64,000 nucleotides of DNA from a virus: the IMG/VR virus record IMGVR_UViG_3300037246_000990, positions 1 to 64,000 of that record, one strand, 5' to 3'. How positions within the stretch are numbered: position 1 is the first letter of the stretch; each line of letters starts with the position of its first letter. The notes below the pieces were generated by a model. That model did no database searches. It was not told the origin of the DNA and was given only the letters and a program-made list of their open reading frames with translations. Of the stretch, positions 24,544 through 32,500 are shown in pieces. The translations under genes were made by a program, and so were the position numbers.

Positions 24544-25055
24544 TTTAACCCCCGCACCAACAAAATAGGTTCCTGTTGGTAGTGTGTTGAGATCATATCC
24601 TCTAGTGTGTCCAGCCGGGTTGCAATGCGAAACCCTGCGTCAAACAGAGCCTTCTTAAGAGTAACGTCATAGAAGCCCCAGTGATGCGACATCCCAGGTA
24701 CCTCACTCTTACCATAGATTGAAGTAACCCACAACCGAACCAGCTCATGGTCGTTGTCTCTGTGCGCCTGAAGTAACCACTGTGTCGTGGCTACGATGTC
24801 AGGTACTTCTATAAACGTCGACCCTCCGTGCTCCAGCACCCGATGTATCTCTTTCAGCATCACAGGGTACTGATCCCTCTTGAGATGCTCAAGCACATGT
24901 ATGCAGTGGATCTCTTCAAACGCCCCATCAGCAAAAGGAAGCAGGCAGCCAGAGCCTATCACATTGACATCATCGAACCTACTGATGTCTATGTTCAGCC
25001 AAGCCTTGCCTCGGTACTTCCCTCTCACTCTCCCGCTCCCTATTTGTAGCTTCAT
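24540..25055 (-). CDS. Class I methyltransferase (short)
   Basis: 171 aa. LQIGSGRVRGKYRGKAWLNI, LPFADGAFEEIHCIHVLEHL and LKEIHRVLEHGGSTFIEVPD are the typical strands of the Methyltransf_11-like family. The N-terminal motif (IGSG) is at the very beginning. ATGA overlaps on both sides show tight coupling. Confidence 0.8.
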   Translation of the reverse strand: MKLQIGSGRVRGKYRGKAWLNIDISRFDDVNVIGSGCLLPFADGAFEEIHCIHVLEHLKRDQYPVMLKEIHRVLEHGGSTFIEVPDIVATTQWLLQAHRDNDHELVRLWVTSIYGKSEVPGMSHHWGFYDVTLKKALFDAGFRIATRLDTLEDMISTHYQQEPILLVRGLK

Positions 25056-25639
25056 GATAGCACTGGGTCGTTTACTACTGCAAACGGTTTACCGTCATCA
25101 CTCTGGTAAACTATGTAAGGGCAACACAACCGACTAGATACAGATATCACTACCTGTCGGTCGATAGACCGATCCATGTCGTCAAATACCCAGATCGCAG
25201 ACGTGTCGAACAAGTTCATGTACTTGAAAAACCCAGACCTAGTCTGTGGTGGGCCATCGATTAGAAGAAGGTCATACTTGATCCCTTCTAGTTTAGCTTT
25301 CAGTAGTTTAGCGTCATACCACAGCGTACTCTGGTGGTTGGCTAGTTTTTTATGCTCTTTCAATCCAACATAGAGATACGTAGAATCGTATTTATCTACG
25401 TATTCTTCATCATGCTCCACTGAGTACACCTTGTAATACTTCGCCAACTCACCGGTACTCCAACCGCTCCCCAGTTCGAGTATAGTTGACCCTTCAGGTA
25501 AAGTCTCCCGGATATAGTCAAACAACCGTTTAGTGATTGAGTAGTTATGAAAGCTTTCGTCGGTCGGGTCCGGGACCGGTATCTCTTTCTTGTACCTATT
25601 ATCTCTTGACGGCACTATTTCTCCTTGTTCTGTATCCAC
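25052..25639 (-). CDS. Class I SAM-dependent methyltransferase
   Basis: 195 aa. ILELGSGWSTGELAKYY (motif I), VYSVEHDEEYVDKY (strand 2 acidic residue), DLLLIDGPPQTRSGFFKY and IWVFDDMDRSIDRQ are seen in methyltransferases that act on sugars or small molecules. Overlaps the next gene by 25 bases. Confidence 0.75.
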   Translation of the reverse strand: MDTEQGEIVPSRDNRYKKEIPVPDPTDESFHNYSITKRLFDYIRETLPEGSTILELGSGWSTGELAKYYKVYSVEHDEEYVDKYDSTYLYVGLKEHKKLANHQSTLWYDAKLLKAKLEGIKYDLLLIDGPPQTRSGFFKYMNLFDTSAIWVFDDMDRSIDRQVVISVSSRLCCPYIVYQSDDGKPFAVVNDPVLS

Positions 25640-26181
25640 AGTAGCGTTCTTGTCTTTTCAAGCTTACTTACGTCTTCAAGCTCGTACCCCCCTCGCTCGA
25701 TAAGACTCTTATAAGTATCTAGTGTTGCTCCAAAAGGATCTCGGCGTGTAGATATAAGCTGACCTTCACTCCAATGTAAAATACAGTAACCATTAGGTTT
25801 CAGACACCGCATCCACTGGTGGAGACACAGGTCAGGAGCGTAGGTATGGTCAAAAGAATTACTATAGATGAAATCTACGTTTCCTTCCCATTCTGGTTTG
25901 ATCTCATGGAAATCCCATTCCAGAGTACCCGGGGTGTCTACGGCTACTAGGTCTGTACCTATGACTTCAGTGTCCAAGTACTTCTGGAACCACTCCTGTT
26001 CTTTACCAGTTCTAACACCATGACAAATCCCGAACTCAATAGTCCCCATCTTAGTTAACAGAATGATAGATGCAGTCTCAATCTCGTGTTCGTAGACCCA
26101 TACCCAATCAGAGGTGTGTTTACTCGCCGCTATCTGAACTCCCTTGTATTCTTCATAGTTTGTGTATTTATAGAGACCCAT
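25615..26181 (-). CDS. Methyltransferase-like protein
   Basis: 188 aa from ATG 26181, which overlaps the terminase stop (TGATG). MGTIEFGICHGVRTGKEQEW is a modified motif I, VIGTDLVAVDTPGTLEWDFH strand 2, and VDFIYSNSFDHTYAPDLCLH plus CLKPNGYCILHW are typical of the Methyltransf_11 fold. The glycine loop is atypical. First gene of the sugar cluster, coupled to the terminase. Confidence 0.65.
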   Translation of the reverse strand: MGLYKYTNYEEYKGVQIAASKHTSDWVWVYEHEIETASIILLTKMGTIEFGICHGVRTGKEQEWFQKYLDTEVIGTDLVAVDTPGTLEWDFHEIKPEWEGNVDFIYSNSFDHTYAPDLCLHQWMRCLKPNGYCILHWSEGQLISTRRDPFGATLDTYKSLIERGGYELEDVSKLEKTRTLLWIQNKEK

Positions 26182-28337
26182 CAGTAATCCTTGTAGTGCC
26201 ACTGGTTCTTGGATTGGAACGGGTTCTTACCTTTCCGGGGTCGTCCAAACACGTTTTCGAAGTTCTCGTCTGAGCTGGGTCTCTTTTCAGTGAATCCAGA
26301 AAGCTCCTTGTTCTCGGCCTCCCTAAGCGAAAACTCGAATGCTCTCTTCGATTCAGCATAAGGGTCACCAGTGTCAAATTTCCTGTCTGGCATAGTGAAC
26401 TGGCCTGAAAGAATTGTGAACAGCGCCATGATGAAAGCATCAGGGACGTGGTCTCCACGCACCGGATCCTTGATAATCCAACCCTTCCCTTCCTCAGTCT
26501 TAGATGCCTGTGCGCGCAGGAGCTGATCATGAAGGTAGTCACAGTTCACGTCGTCGAAATAGATGTGAGGGTGTGCAGGCTGAGCAAGAGAGTTGAGATA
26601 TTCGTAGGTTTCACGCCGCCAATTCTCCTGATTCCAGCGGCCCTTCTTGTCCTTGATTCGGAACGTCACGTCTGTAGGCCACTCCCGCTTCTCGTCTTCG
26701 AACTCATCCAGCTCATTCAGGATCGGGGGGTCGACGTCGAAGATGGTCAACACCCAGCGGTTGGGGTCACCACCAGCTTTCCGGATCCAACCAGGGACTA
26801 GATCACGAACGATGTCCATCTTCGACTTCATGGTGCGGGGGTCGTTGTCGAAGTACTCGTTCGCAGCGACCACTGTCCGACCATCAAACCCTAAGAGACA
26901 CGCAGCGAAGTTCTTCGGACCTTGATCTATCCCCAGGACCCACGCGCACCGCTCGTAGATGTCACGGGGTATCACTGTCATGTGGCGTTCTTGAATCTGG
27001 GCGAAGATCGCACCCTCCGCAGAAGTCATCAATCCTTTGAACTCCGAGTCGAACTCTGAATCCGTCAACTCCTGCCGTGCAGCCTCTATTTCGGAAGTGA
27101 CGTACGAGGGATTCTCTTCAGGGTGCATGCTATACTTGAGGAGAGAAATGTTCCAGGGGCAGCCAGCTTCAAGGGTCCGTTCGTTAGTAGGGATACGTCG
27201 CACGCGACCGCGCCCATCCTTCCCTGTCATCTGAGTAAACCTACCGAGGATCCCGCCGAAACCCTGCGGCGTACCGAAAAGTAACGTCCTACCCAACCGG
27301 GTCGTCATGCGGGCACGAAGGTGATTGTAGATATCATCCGGCACCCAACCAGGTTCAGCGATTAGAGCTAACTCTAGCGCCGTGCCAGTAATGGATCCCT
27401 TAGATTTAGCTGACTTGGTCTTCAGCACAGACCCCCACTTCGATTCGAGTGTCCGTTCTTCGGTTTTGCTGTCATACCTACTGGTGATCATATGCTTTGT
27501 ATACGGAAAGAACAAAGTATTTAAGAATTTGTTTAAGTATTCCATTTCACGCTCAGTGTCAGCATAGGTACGGCCCAGGATCCACACCTCTACACCAGGA
27601 ATCAAAAAGGCGAGAAGGGCAAACATAGCTAAAAGAAAAGACTTGCCCGATTGTGCAGCTCCTAACCCAGCTATGTTCCTTTCAGGCGCAGACAGTGCTA
27701 TAACCTGCCCTGGGTGCGGCTTCTTCCTATTATCAGCGCGATTGAGAATGATCATACGGCGGTCGAACAGAGTCTCTACCTCTTCATCCGGAGCCAAGTC
27801 CACGTCTTCGCGGAACTTGTTAAGCTTCTCATTCTTGATGTGTCGCAAAGGAAAGGTCTTATGGCAGCAAGGGCAGTGAGCCATGGAAGACCGCCACATC
27901 ATGTCAACCCACATGAGGATGAGGTTCACATCTGCGCTAGGGTCTACCATCTTCTCCAAGGCGGCGATAGCCTTGAAGCGGCTATTCCCGTGGGCATTGG
28001 AGTCGTCTCGGATAGCTTCCAGGCGGCGGTAGATGAACTGCCGCAGGCTGTCGAACTCGATATTCGACGTATCAGACAACACCTGCTGGGCAGTGACCTC
28101 TTGGTCGAGCTTCTGGGCTACTTGGAATTTGTATTTGATTATCCGCTGGGCGCGGTTGAGGTTGACGGCTTTCTGTGCGGTAGAAGACTTAGGCTCGCAA
28201 GGCCACCCAAACGCCAAGCGTGCAGCTTCGATGCACCCCATCTTGTCGAGGACCATTAGCTCCGCGAACTTCTTCTCGGACGCCTTCAGCCGCGCCTTCT
28301 TACGCGGAGCGTTTTTTGTTGTACTCTTGTTCGGCAT
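26181..28337 (-). CDS. terL: Terminase large subunit with N-terminal extension
   Basis: 718 aa. Walker A GLGAAQSGKS at 224-233, Walker B LELALIAEPG at 321-330, coupling text LLFGTPQG at 352-359, nuclease Asp471 in LGIDQGPKNFAA and Asp629 in GDHVPDAF. The motor and nuclease cut and package concatemeric DNA through the portal. The first 200 residues are extra: AARLAFGWPCEPKSSTAQKA at about 38-57 resembles the HTH of small terminase subunits, and HCPCCHKTFPLRH at 154-166 looks like a metal site. No separate small subunit is seen nearby. Confidence 0.92.
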   Translation of the reverse strand: MPNKSTTKNAPRKKARLKASEKKFAELMVLDKMGCIEAARLAFGWPCEPKSSTAQKAVNLNRAQRIIKYKFQVAQKLDQEVTAQQVLSDTSNIEFDSLRQFIYRRLEAIRDDSNAHGNSRFKAIAALEKMVDPSADVNLILMWVDMMWRSSMAHCPCCHKTFPLRHIKNEKLNKFREDVDLAPDEEVETLFDRRMIILNRADNRKKPHPGQVIALSAPERNIAGLGAAQSGKSFLLAMFALLAFLIPGVEVWILGRTYADTEREMEYLNKFLNTLFFPYTKHMITSRYDSKTEERTLESKWGSVLKTKSAKSKGSITGTALELALIAEPGWVPDDIYNHLRARMTTRLGRTLLFGTPQGFGGILGRFTQMTGKDGRGRVRRIPTNERTLEAGCPWNISLLKYSMHPEENPSYVTSEIEAARQELTDSEFDSEFKGLMTSAEGAIFAQIQERHMTVIPRDIYERCAWVLGIDQGPKNFAACLLGFDGRTVVAANEYFDNDPRTMKSKMDIVRDLVPGWIRKAGGDPNRWVLTIFDVDPPILNELDEFEDEKREWPTDVTFRIKDKKGRWNQENWRRETYEYLNSLAQPAHPHIYFDDVNCDYLHDQLLRAQASKTEEGKGWIIKDPVRGDHVPDAFIMALFTILSGQFTMPDRKFDTGDPYAESKRAFEFSLREAENKELSGFTEKRPSSDENFENVFGRPRKGKNPFQSKNQWHYKDY

Positions 28338-28350
28338 ATCTCCCTCGCCG

Positions 28351-28698
28351 TTACAGTTTTGTATTCGTATTCAGCTTACTCAAAACCGTTTTCTTTTTCT
28401 TTCGTTTCAGAAATTCCTCAGTGGTAGTTGCAGGTGTATTCTTAATGCGCTCTGCCTCACGCGCAAGGTTCTCTGTATAGTCAAATTCATTTGAATATGA
28501 AGAAGAGGCGCCGCTTGTTTTTCTTTTTCTTGGGATTGCAAGACTCCACGGGTCAGTCTGTTTATCTTTAGAGTATCCGCCGGTGTTTGCGCTTCTCCCT
28601 CTTAAAAGGGTACCTTGCATTGTAGTGGCGTTCGTGAATAGGTTGCTGGAGGTGGGCCCTCCAAGCAAAGTCTTAACTCTAGCCTTCGTATTAACCAC
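28351..28698 (-). CDS. Hypothetical protein (basic)
   Basis: 115 aa, Thr/Lys/Asn-rich; FLKRKKKKTVLSKL near the C-terminus. Lies just upstream of the terminase. No family recognised. Confidence 0.55.
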   Translation of the reverse strand: MVNTKARVKTLLGGPTSSNLFTNATTMQGTLLRGRSANTGGYSKDKQTDPWSLAIPRKRKTSGASSSYSNEFDYTENLAREAERIKNTPATTTEEFLKRKKKKTVLSKLNTNTKL

Positions 28699-28954
28699 GT
28701 TTTTGCTCCTTGACGAAGCTCTTATAACGTTTCTTTATCTTTTGTGAGATCTTCTTCCGGACAGCAGTATTGGGGTTATACACTTTATCACCAGCTTTAG
28801 TGTTCCCTACAATACCGCTCTTGCCTGCTGACACGTCCCGTGTAGCTTGCGTGTTGTAAGGGCTAGACAGAGTGGCATACGAAGGTTCATAAGCGTTCGC
28901 GGCTGTTCCGAGCAACCCTTTTGAAATTCGGTCTTCTTCTTGTTCTTTTATCAT
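28691..28954 (-). CDS. Hypothetical protein
   Basis: 87 aa from ATG 28954 (TAATG overlap with the previous stop; a GTG-type start nine bases upstream is less likely). SYATLSSPYNTQATRDVSAG in the middle, basic C-terminus KKISQKIKKRYKSF. Possible virion protein. No family recognised. Confidence 0.55.
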   Translation of the reverse strand: MIKEQEEDRISKGLLGTAANAYEPSYATLSSPYNTQATRDVSAGKSGIVGNTKAGDKVYNPNTAVRKKISQKIKKRYKSFVKEQKRG

Positions 28955-29142
28955 TAGATCCACTCCGATTCGTCTTCACCTTCAAGTTCATAGTGGCTTT
29001 TGTTCGGTACCCCTGCATGCTCTGGGGTGGTGTTATCTAGCGCCTCTTGCAGCGCTTCCTCAACACTTCGCTCCTTACGGGCCTTTGGTAGGCCTCCTAC
29101 GTACTTCTCTCGGAGCTTCTGTGTGAGTTCTTGTTCATTCAT
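28954..29142 (-). CDS. Hypothetical protein (62 aa)
   Basis: Starts MNEQELTQKLREKYVGGLPK and is acidic and helical, ending EGEDESEWI. Coupled by ATGA to the putative holin gene. Function unknown. Confidence 0.55.
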   Translation of the reverse strand: MNEQELTQKLREKYVGGLPKARKERSVEEALQEALDNTTPEHAGVPNKSHYELEGEDESEWI

Positions 29143-29402
29143 TTTCTTAGCTCTTCTAGAATCTTACCGACATCTTCTTTGATGTCTTTAATCTGCGAAG
29201 CCATCACAGGAATACTTCTGACTGCTTCGTTCTGTTCGTCAACGTCTTCTTTAATAGCTAGGACTTCAACTTCTAACCCACGCCGACCTATCGAGTTAGC
29301 AATCGTATTCGTAGTGCTACCAACGATGGCTGCTCCTAAGACGAAGACAGCAACCCCAATCAGTACCGGTCTTACCCACCCATTTCCATTTGTCGTTATC
29401 AT
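29139..29402 (-). CDS. Membrane protein with coiled coil (holin or spanin candidate)
   Basis: 87 aa. One transmembrane helix at about residues 9-29 (WVRPVLIGVAVFVLGAAIVG) followed by a coiled coil (VLAIKEDVDEQNEAVRSI, IKDIKEDVGKILEELRK). Immediately next to the endolysin, so a class III-like holin or inner-membrane spanin is plausible. One helix plus periplasmic coiled coil fits an i-spanin-like layout better than a classic holin. Confidence 0.6.
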   Translation of the reverse strand: MITTNGNGWVRPVLIGVAVFVLGAAIVGSTTNTIANSIGRRGLEVEVLAIKEDVDEQNEAVRSIPVMASQIKDIKEDVGKILEELRK

Positions 29403-29782
29403 TCTCGTTCCTCAGGTTGAAACTCAACGTGTATATGGTCAGACTCAAGCAGCACATCATAGTTATCACCAAGTAGGACTTGCATCCGTTCAGCCCACAA
29501 CCGGGCTTCGTACTGTACGTCACCTATGATGTTCCTAATCCGAATATCAAAGGCTCGATTCTCAAAATGTAATGAACCTTCCATGTGCTCGCTATCATTC
29601 GCGCTTGTGACCCAGACAGTACCCTTCTCCAGCATTGGCGCCGTCTCGCGGGCCGCATCGATGATCCGAACCATAACTGGATCGAAGTGAGCCCCATTGA
29701 TGTGGACGTCATCCTTTAAGCAAAAGTTAGGTACAAACACGTAGCACCCTAGCACAACTCCAGCCGCGAGTTCTGTAATCAT
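29399..29782 (-). CDS. Endolysin, peptidase M15 type
   Basis: 127 aa. Zinc-ligand layout of M15 D-Ala/L-Ala-D-Glu peptidases: SLHFENRAFDIRI gives H72 and D79, and DHIHVEF gives H116 and H118. N-terminal residues 1-20 are hydrophobic (ELAAGVVLGCYVFVPNF) and could act as a signal-arrest or be part of the fold. Cuts peptidoglycan cross-links at lysis. Overlaps the holin/spanin-candidate gene. Confidence 0.75.
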   Translation of the reverse strand: MITELAAGVVLGCYVFVPNFCLKDDVHINGAHFDPVMVRIIDAARETAPMLEKGTVWVTSANDSEHMEGSLHFENRAFDIRIRNIIGDVQYEARLWAERMQVLLGDNYDVLLESDHIHVEFQPEERE

Positions 29783-29791
29783 CCATAAGCC

Positions 29792-29947
29792 TCAACCCCT
29801 TGACTTCCATTTTCCGTCCTTCTTAAATAGCTTCTTGTGCTCAATCACATTGCCTTTTGGATCGAAGGCCAGCCGGAGCTTGGCCTTCTCACCGGACTTC
29901 TTGATGATCGTTTTCACGCGGTATTTAGTACCCGGCGGCGTAGGCAT
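29792..29947 (-). CDS. Small basic protein (51 aa)
   Basis: Starts MPTPPGTKYRVKTIIKKSGE; basic, beta-like (KLRLAFDPKGNVIEHKKLF). Lies between the lipoprotein and endolysin genes in the lysis cassette, its stop 10 bases before the endolysin start. Not recognised. Confidence 0.55.
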   Translation of the reverse strand: MPTPPGTKYRVKTIIKKSGEKAKLRLAFDPKGNVIEHKKLFKKDGKWKSRG

Positions 29948-29948
29948 G

Positions 29949-30155
29949 CTACTCTACTGCTTCGTCTTCTGTCACTTTGTCTCTGAGAGCCGCCAGACAA
30001 TCCTCGACTTCACTTGTCGGAACATCCGCGCACTCATCAGACAGCGCGTCGCCTGCCTTTGTGAAGATGCTACCAAGCTGACCAAAACTGAAGGTCTCAC
30101 AACCCCCAATCGCAAACGCCAGCACTGCCAATCCTGCAATCAATCCTTTCTTCAT
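29949..30155 (-). CDS. Small lipoprotein (outer-membrane spanin candidate)
   Basis: 68 aa. Signal peptide MKKGLIAGLAVLAFAIGGC with a lipobox [A-I-G-G]-C19, so the mature protein is about 50 residues, lipid-anchored, with two further Cys. Position in the lysis cassette beside endolysin and a membrane/coiled-coil protein suggests the outer-membrane spanin subunit. AAAAGGAGAACAAA lies upstream. Confidence 0.7.
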   Translation of the reverse strand: MKKGLIAGLAVLAFAIGGCETFSFGQLGSIFTKAGDALSDECADVPTSEVEDCLAALRDKVTEDEAVE

Positions 30156-30182
30156 TTTGTTCTCCTTTTGTAGCGTAAACTC

Positions 30183-30509
30183 TCATTTCTTTCTTCCAAG
30201 TTCATTACTGAACATTCTCGAATACTTAGTCGCCTGCTTGGGCGACTCAAACGTGAGGTAGTCCTTCCTCTTAACCGCCTCTTTAAAAGCCTTCTTCACA
30301 TTCATCTTCTCAAGTCCCGGCCCCCGCAGCCTAATAGTAGGAAACAGGATCTCCTTTCCTTTGTACAAACCTGACGCCGACTGTACAGACTCATTATTCT
30401 TTGTGTGAAGCTGCGGGTTATCCAGCGCCCGCTTCTGCCACGGTCGCAGGAGCTTCCCATTGAAGGTTCGAATCCCTTGAATCTTCTTCTTAAGCGCTTC
30501 TTTCTTCAT
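30183..30509 (-). CDS. Hypothetical basic protein
   Basis: 108 aa from ATG 30509 (ATGA overlap with the upstream stop; an alternative start at 30533 would overlap more). KKKIQGIRTFNGKLLRPWQK at the start, ESPKQATKYSRMFSNELGRKK at the end. Not recognised. Confidence 0.55.
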   Translation of the reverse strand: MKKEALKKKIQGIRTFNGKLLRPWQKRALDNPQLHTKNNESVQSASGLYKGKEILFPTIRLRGPGLEKMNVKKAFKEAVKRKDYLTFESPKQATKYSRMFSNELGRKK

Positions 30510-30853
30510 GTAGTGATCTTTTTCTTGAGACAACTTTGTTGGAACTCAGGACAACTTTTGTCATCTGTGGTTTCCGGGACCCTATCGTCCTCATCCTTAG
30601 ACACGTATCCCATCTGGTTCAATTCCTCTTCTGGTACTAGCCAGTGATTCTTGTGTTGACAGTGAGGGCACTCACCGTATGTCAGTTTCTCTGCCAGCAT
30701 CGTCTGAAAGAAGGTGTCGTTATTCTTAGAGGCAGTAAGTTTCTCCATCGCGGAGATCCTCAAAGTCTCACTAATGTTTGGCCCACAAATAAGCTCTACA
30801 AGCACTTCGGCATTCCGCTCATCTAAAACGGCAACTTTGCTGGCTTTGCTCAT
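30506..30853 (-). CDS. Hypothetical protein with CxxC motif
   Basis: 115 aa. ECPHCQHKNHWLVP at about 61-74 is a treble-clef or ribbon-type metal site (C-x2-C-x3-H), with further Cys in KSCPEFQQSC. Otherwise helical (ERNAEVLVELICGPNISETL). First gene after the promoter at 30871. Possibly a small DNA-binding protein. Confidence 0.55.
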   Translation of the reverse strand: MSKASKVAVLDERNAEVLVELICGPNISETLRISAMEKLTASKNNDTFFQTMLAEKLTYGECPHCQHKNHWLVPEEELNQMGYVSKDEDDRVPETTDDKSCPEFQQSCLKKKITT

Positions 30854-30870
30854 GGCATCTCCTCTACCTA

Positions 30871-30899
30871 ATTATAGGAATTCCCCACTAAAAAGACAA
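30871..30899 (-). promoter_or_regulatory. Minus-strand promoter for the lysis/terminase unit
   Basis: -35 TTGTCT, 17-base spacer ending TTCC, -10 TATAAT, then TAGGTAG and GGAG before the start at 30853. The -35 is the weakest match of the set. Would drive lysis genes, terminase and possibly the sugar cluster. Confidence 0.7.
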
Positions 30900-31002
30900 G
30901 ACCAAGGGCGTACCAATAGCCCCTGGCCTGACGGTCCTAAGGTGGGTAGCGAATCCACCTTTGCACTGCACCCATATCGCAGGGCGCGCCCTTCGGGCTC
31001 CT
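30900..31002 (-). other. Hairpin-rich intergenic region
   Basis: No gene seen. It holds AGGTGG/CCACCT, the palindrome GGGCGCGCCC and, at the stop codon of the next gene upstream, GGCTCC-GTAAA-GGAGCC (30996-31012 on the plus strand numbering). No T tract follows, so it may be an attenuator or processing region. I tested it as a tRNA and it does not fold as one. Confidence 0.45.
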
Positions 31003-31782
31003 TTACGGAGCCTTGCCAGTCTCAGGTATGTCCGTGTCTAGCACCTTCTTGATAGCTTTCTCCATTTCGATGCCGAACGTAATATTCTTCTCAGGGTCTA
31101 CCTTGATAATAGCTTCTGACCCCACGGATAACGCAGTGGGGCCGGGTTGGTAGTTCCAGGCTGCTGCGGGGAGCCCCTTTGAAGTCAACGTAGGCACCGT
31201 ACCATTCAACGTAGGCACCGTACCATTCAACGTAGGCCAAGAGTCCTCCAACGGGGCTTCCATCCCGTCATGAAGGCCCTTCAATCCAGCGATCATCTTC
31301 AGGTTCTCCGGATCTGTTTTGGCGATGCCTTTGATGAATTTTCTATGATCTGCGCCTTCCTGCTCCTCAGCAGTCCATTCACGGATATCTTCATCAATCA
31401 CCAGGAAGGTCTTCCCAAGGGTAGCTTCCAGTTTCGCGTTAGCATTCTCTTGGTTCTGTATGTAGCGCCAGTCACCACGAAGGCCGTCTTCATCCCGAGG
31501 CTCATGGACCTTTAATTTGTATAGAAGTGCCGCGAGGCGTGTCCCGTTAAACAGCTTGTACTTGATATAATCATCTTCATGAATCTGAATATGAGACCAG
31601 AAGCCTTTTCCGTGCTTGGTATGAATGTTAGAGACTACGTCACCATGACTCCTATCCGGGTTGGGGTCCTTGGGCATGAAGTAGGCACCGGTCCCGGCAA
31701 CATTGAACTGACTATTGTACTCTGGCATCGCTTGCATCATCTGCTCTTTTGTCATTTGAAGCGCTTCTTTCTTACTCAGCAT
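31003..31782 (-). CDS. Hypothetical protein with PTLNGTV repeats
   Basis: 259 aa from ATG 31782, which has AGGGAGATCAAAG upstream and overlaps the previous gene by 11 bases. Contains WPTLNGTVPTLNGTVPTL, two and a half copies of a seven-residue unit, and a KGFWSHIQIHEDDYIKYKLF region. Ends in a stop codon inside a hairpin. No family recognised. Confidence 0.6.
   Translation of the reverse strand: MLSKKEALQMTKEQMMQAMPEYNSQFNVAGTGAYFMPKDPNPDRSHGDVVSNIHTKHGKGFWSHIQIHEDDYIKYKLFNGTRLAALLYKLKVHEPRDEDGLRGDWRYIQNQENANAKLEATLGKTFLVIDEDIREWTAEEQEGADHRKFIKGIAKTDPENLKMIAGLKGLHDGMEAPLEDSWPTLNGTVPTLNGTVPTLTSKGLPAAAWNYQPGPTALSVGSEAIIKVDPEKNITFGIEMEKAIKKVLDTDIPETGKAP
31186..31236 (-). repeat. Two and a half 21-base tandem repeats
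   Basis: Exact 21-base units at 31186-31206 and 31207-31227 plus nine bases of a third, coding for the TVPTLNG heptads. Identical copies suggest recent slippage and possible length variation. Confidence 0.85.
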
Positions 31783-32248
31783 CTTTGATCTCCCTGGTAA
31801 CGACAGCCACACCCGTTCGATGCTTAATGTCATAGTAATGCTCCGGCTCTCCCTGCGACAGGTAGGCCCTCATTCTCTGTGCTTCTTCTATACTGTCAAA
31901 TTCGATTGATACAGGGACGCCTGGATCCGGCTGCTCTTTGTCTCTGACAAGCTGTCTAGAGGTTCGCCCTATGTCAAGGGTTTCATACGCAAGGGTGTCA
32001 TAACTACAGTCCTGACTGAGGAGTTCGCCTGTACTGGGGTCAATATGCTCCTTGTGAAGCAGCGTCCACATCTCTAAGACGGCGAGAGGGTGCTTCTGTA
32101 TGTAGGCGTCGTGTGTGTTCCAATAGGCTTCTGGATCCTTGTCCCAATCAGGAAAGGACACCAATGTACCAGTAGCAAGGTAGCGACGATGATTAGTGTA
32201 TTTTATGTATTCTTCTTCCGTCTCATACCGGATTACTTGATCTGACAT
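31772..32248 (-). CDS. Hypothetical protein
   Basis: 158 aa. Rich in Tyr and acidic residues (YETEEEYIKYTNHRRYLATG, EAYWNTHDAYIQKHPLAVL); a stretch VPVSIEFDSIEEAQRMRAYL looks like a small alpha/beta end domain. Its start overlaps the stop of the 43-aa gene upstream. No family recognised. Confidence 0.55.
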   Translation of the reverse strand: MSDQVIRYETEEEYIKYTNHRRYLATGTLVSFPDWDKDPEAYWNTHDAYIQKHPLAVLEMWTLLHKEHIDPSTGELLSQDCSYDTLAYETLDIGRTSRQLVRDKEQPDPGVPVSIEFDSIEEAQRMRAYLSQGEPEHYYDIKHRTGVAVVTREIKDAE

Positions 32249-32364
32249 TGCTCTCCCTGCGCCCCGAAGGGCGAACCCAGGCGACCTGCGTACTGAGCCA
32301 CCTGGGCTCTAAATACAAGATCACCTCCTTCTTCTGAGTTGAAGTTCGTTGAGCATAGCGTCAT
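32233..32364 (-). CDS. Small hypothetical protein (43 aa)
   Basis: ATG at 32364 behind GAGGAGGC. Starts MTLCSTNFNSEEGGDLVFRA. The DNA also forms hairpins (CCCAGG/CCTGGG and CGCCCCGAAGGGCG), so coding and structure overlap here. The stop overlaps the next start. Coding status moderate. Confidence 0.45.
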   Translation of the reverse strand: MTLCSTNFNSEEGGDLVFRAQVAQYAGRLGSPFGAQGEQCQIK

Positions 32365-32371
32365 GCCTCCT

Positions 32372-32500
32372 CTATACAACGTCATCTTCCTCTTCCTCTG
32401 TACCTGTCGCGTACCGGACGAACCTGTAGAACAACGCAAACGCCTGGTCCTTGGTGAGCTTCGGCACTGCGACGAACCAGTAATGCAAGAAATATCTCAT
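32372..32500 (-). CDS. Small hypothetical protein (42 aa)
   Basis: Starts MRYFLHYWFVAVPKLTKDQA and ends in an acidic EEEEDDVV tail. ATGA overlap with the HNH stop supports coupled translation. Aromatic-rich N-terminus. Unknown function. Confidence 0.5.
   Translation of the reverse strand: MRYFLHYWFVAVPKLTKDQAFALFYRFVRYATGTEEEEDDVV

Noticed and set aside
30900-31000. Possible tRNA or rRNA fragment (GACGGTCCTAAGG resembles a conserved 23S segment)
   Set aside because: The match is only about 13 bases, the following text diverges, and neither strand folds into a cloverleaf with a T loop.
32256-32310. tRNA-like text (GGTGGCTCAG) on the minus strand
   Set aside because: Only a long hairpin forms; D, anticodon and T arms cannot be completed.
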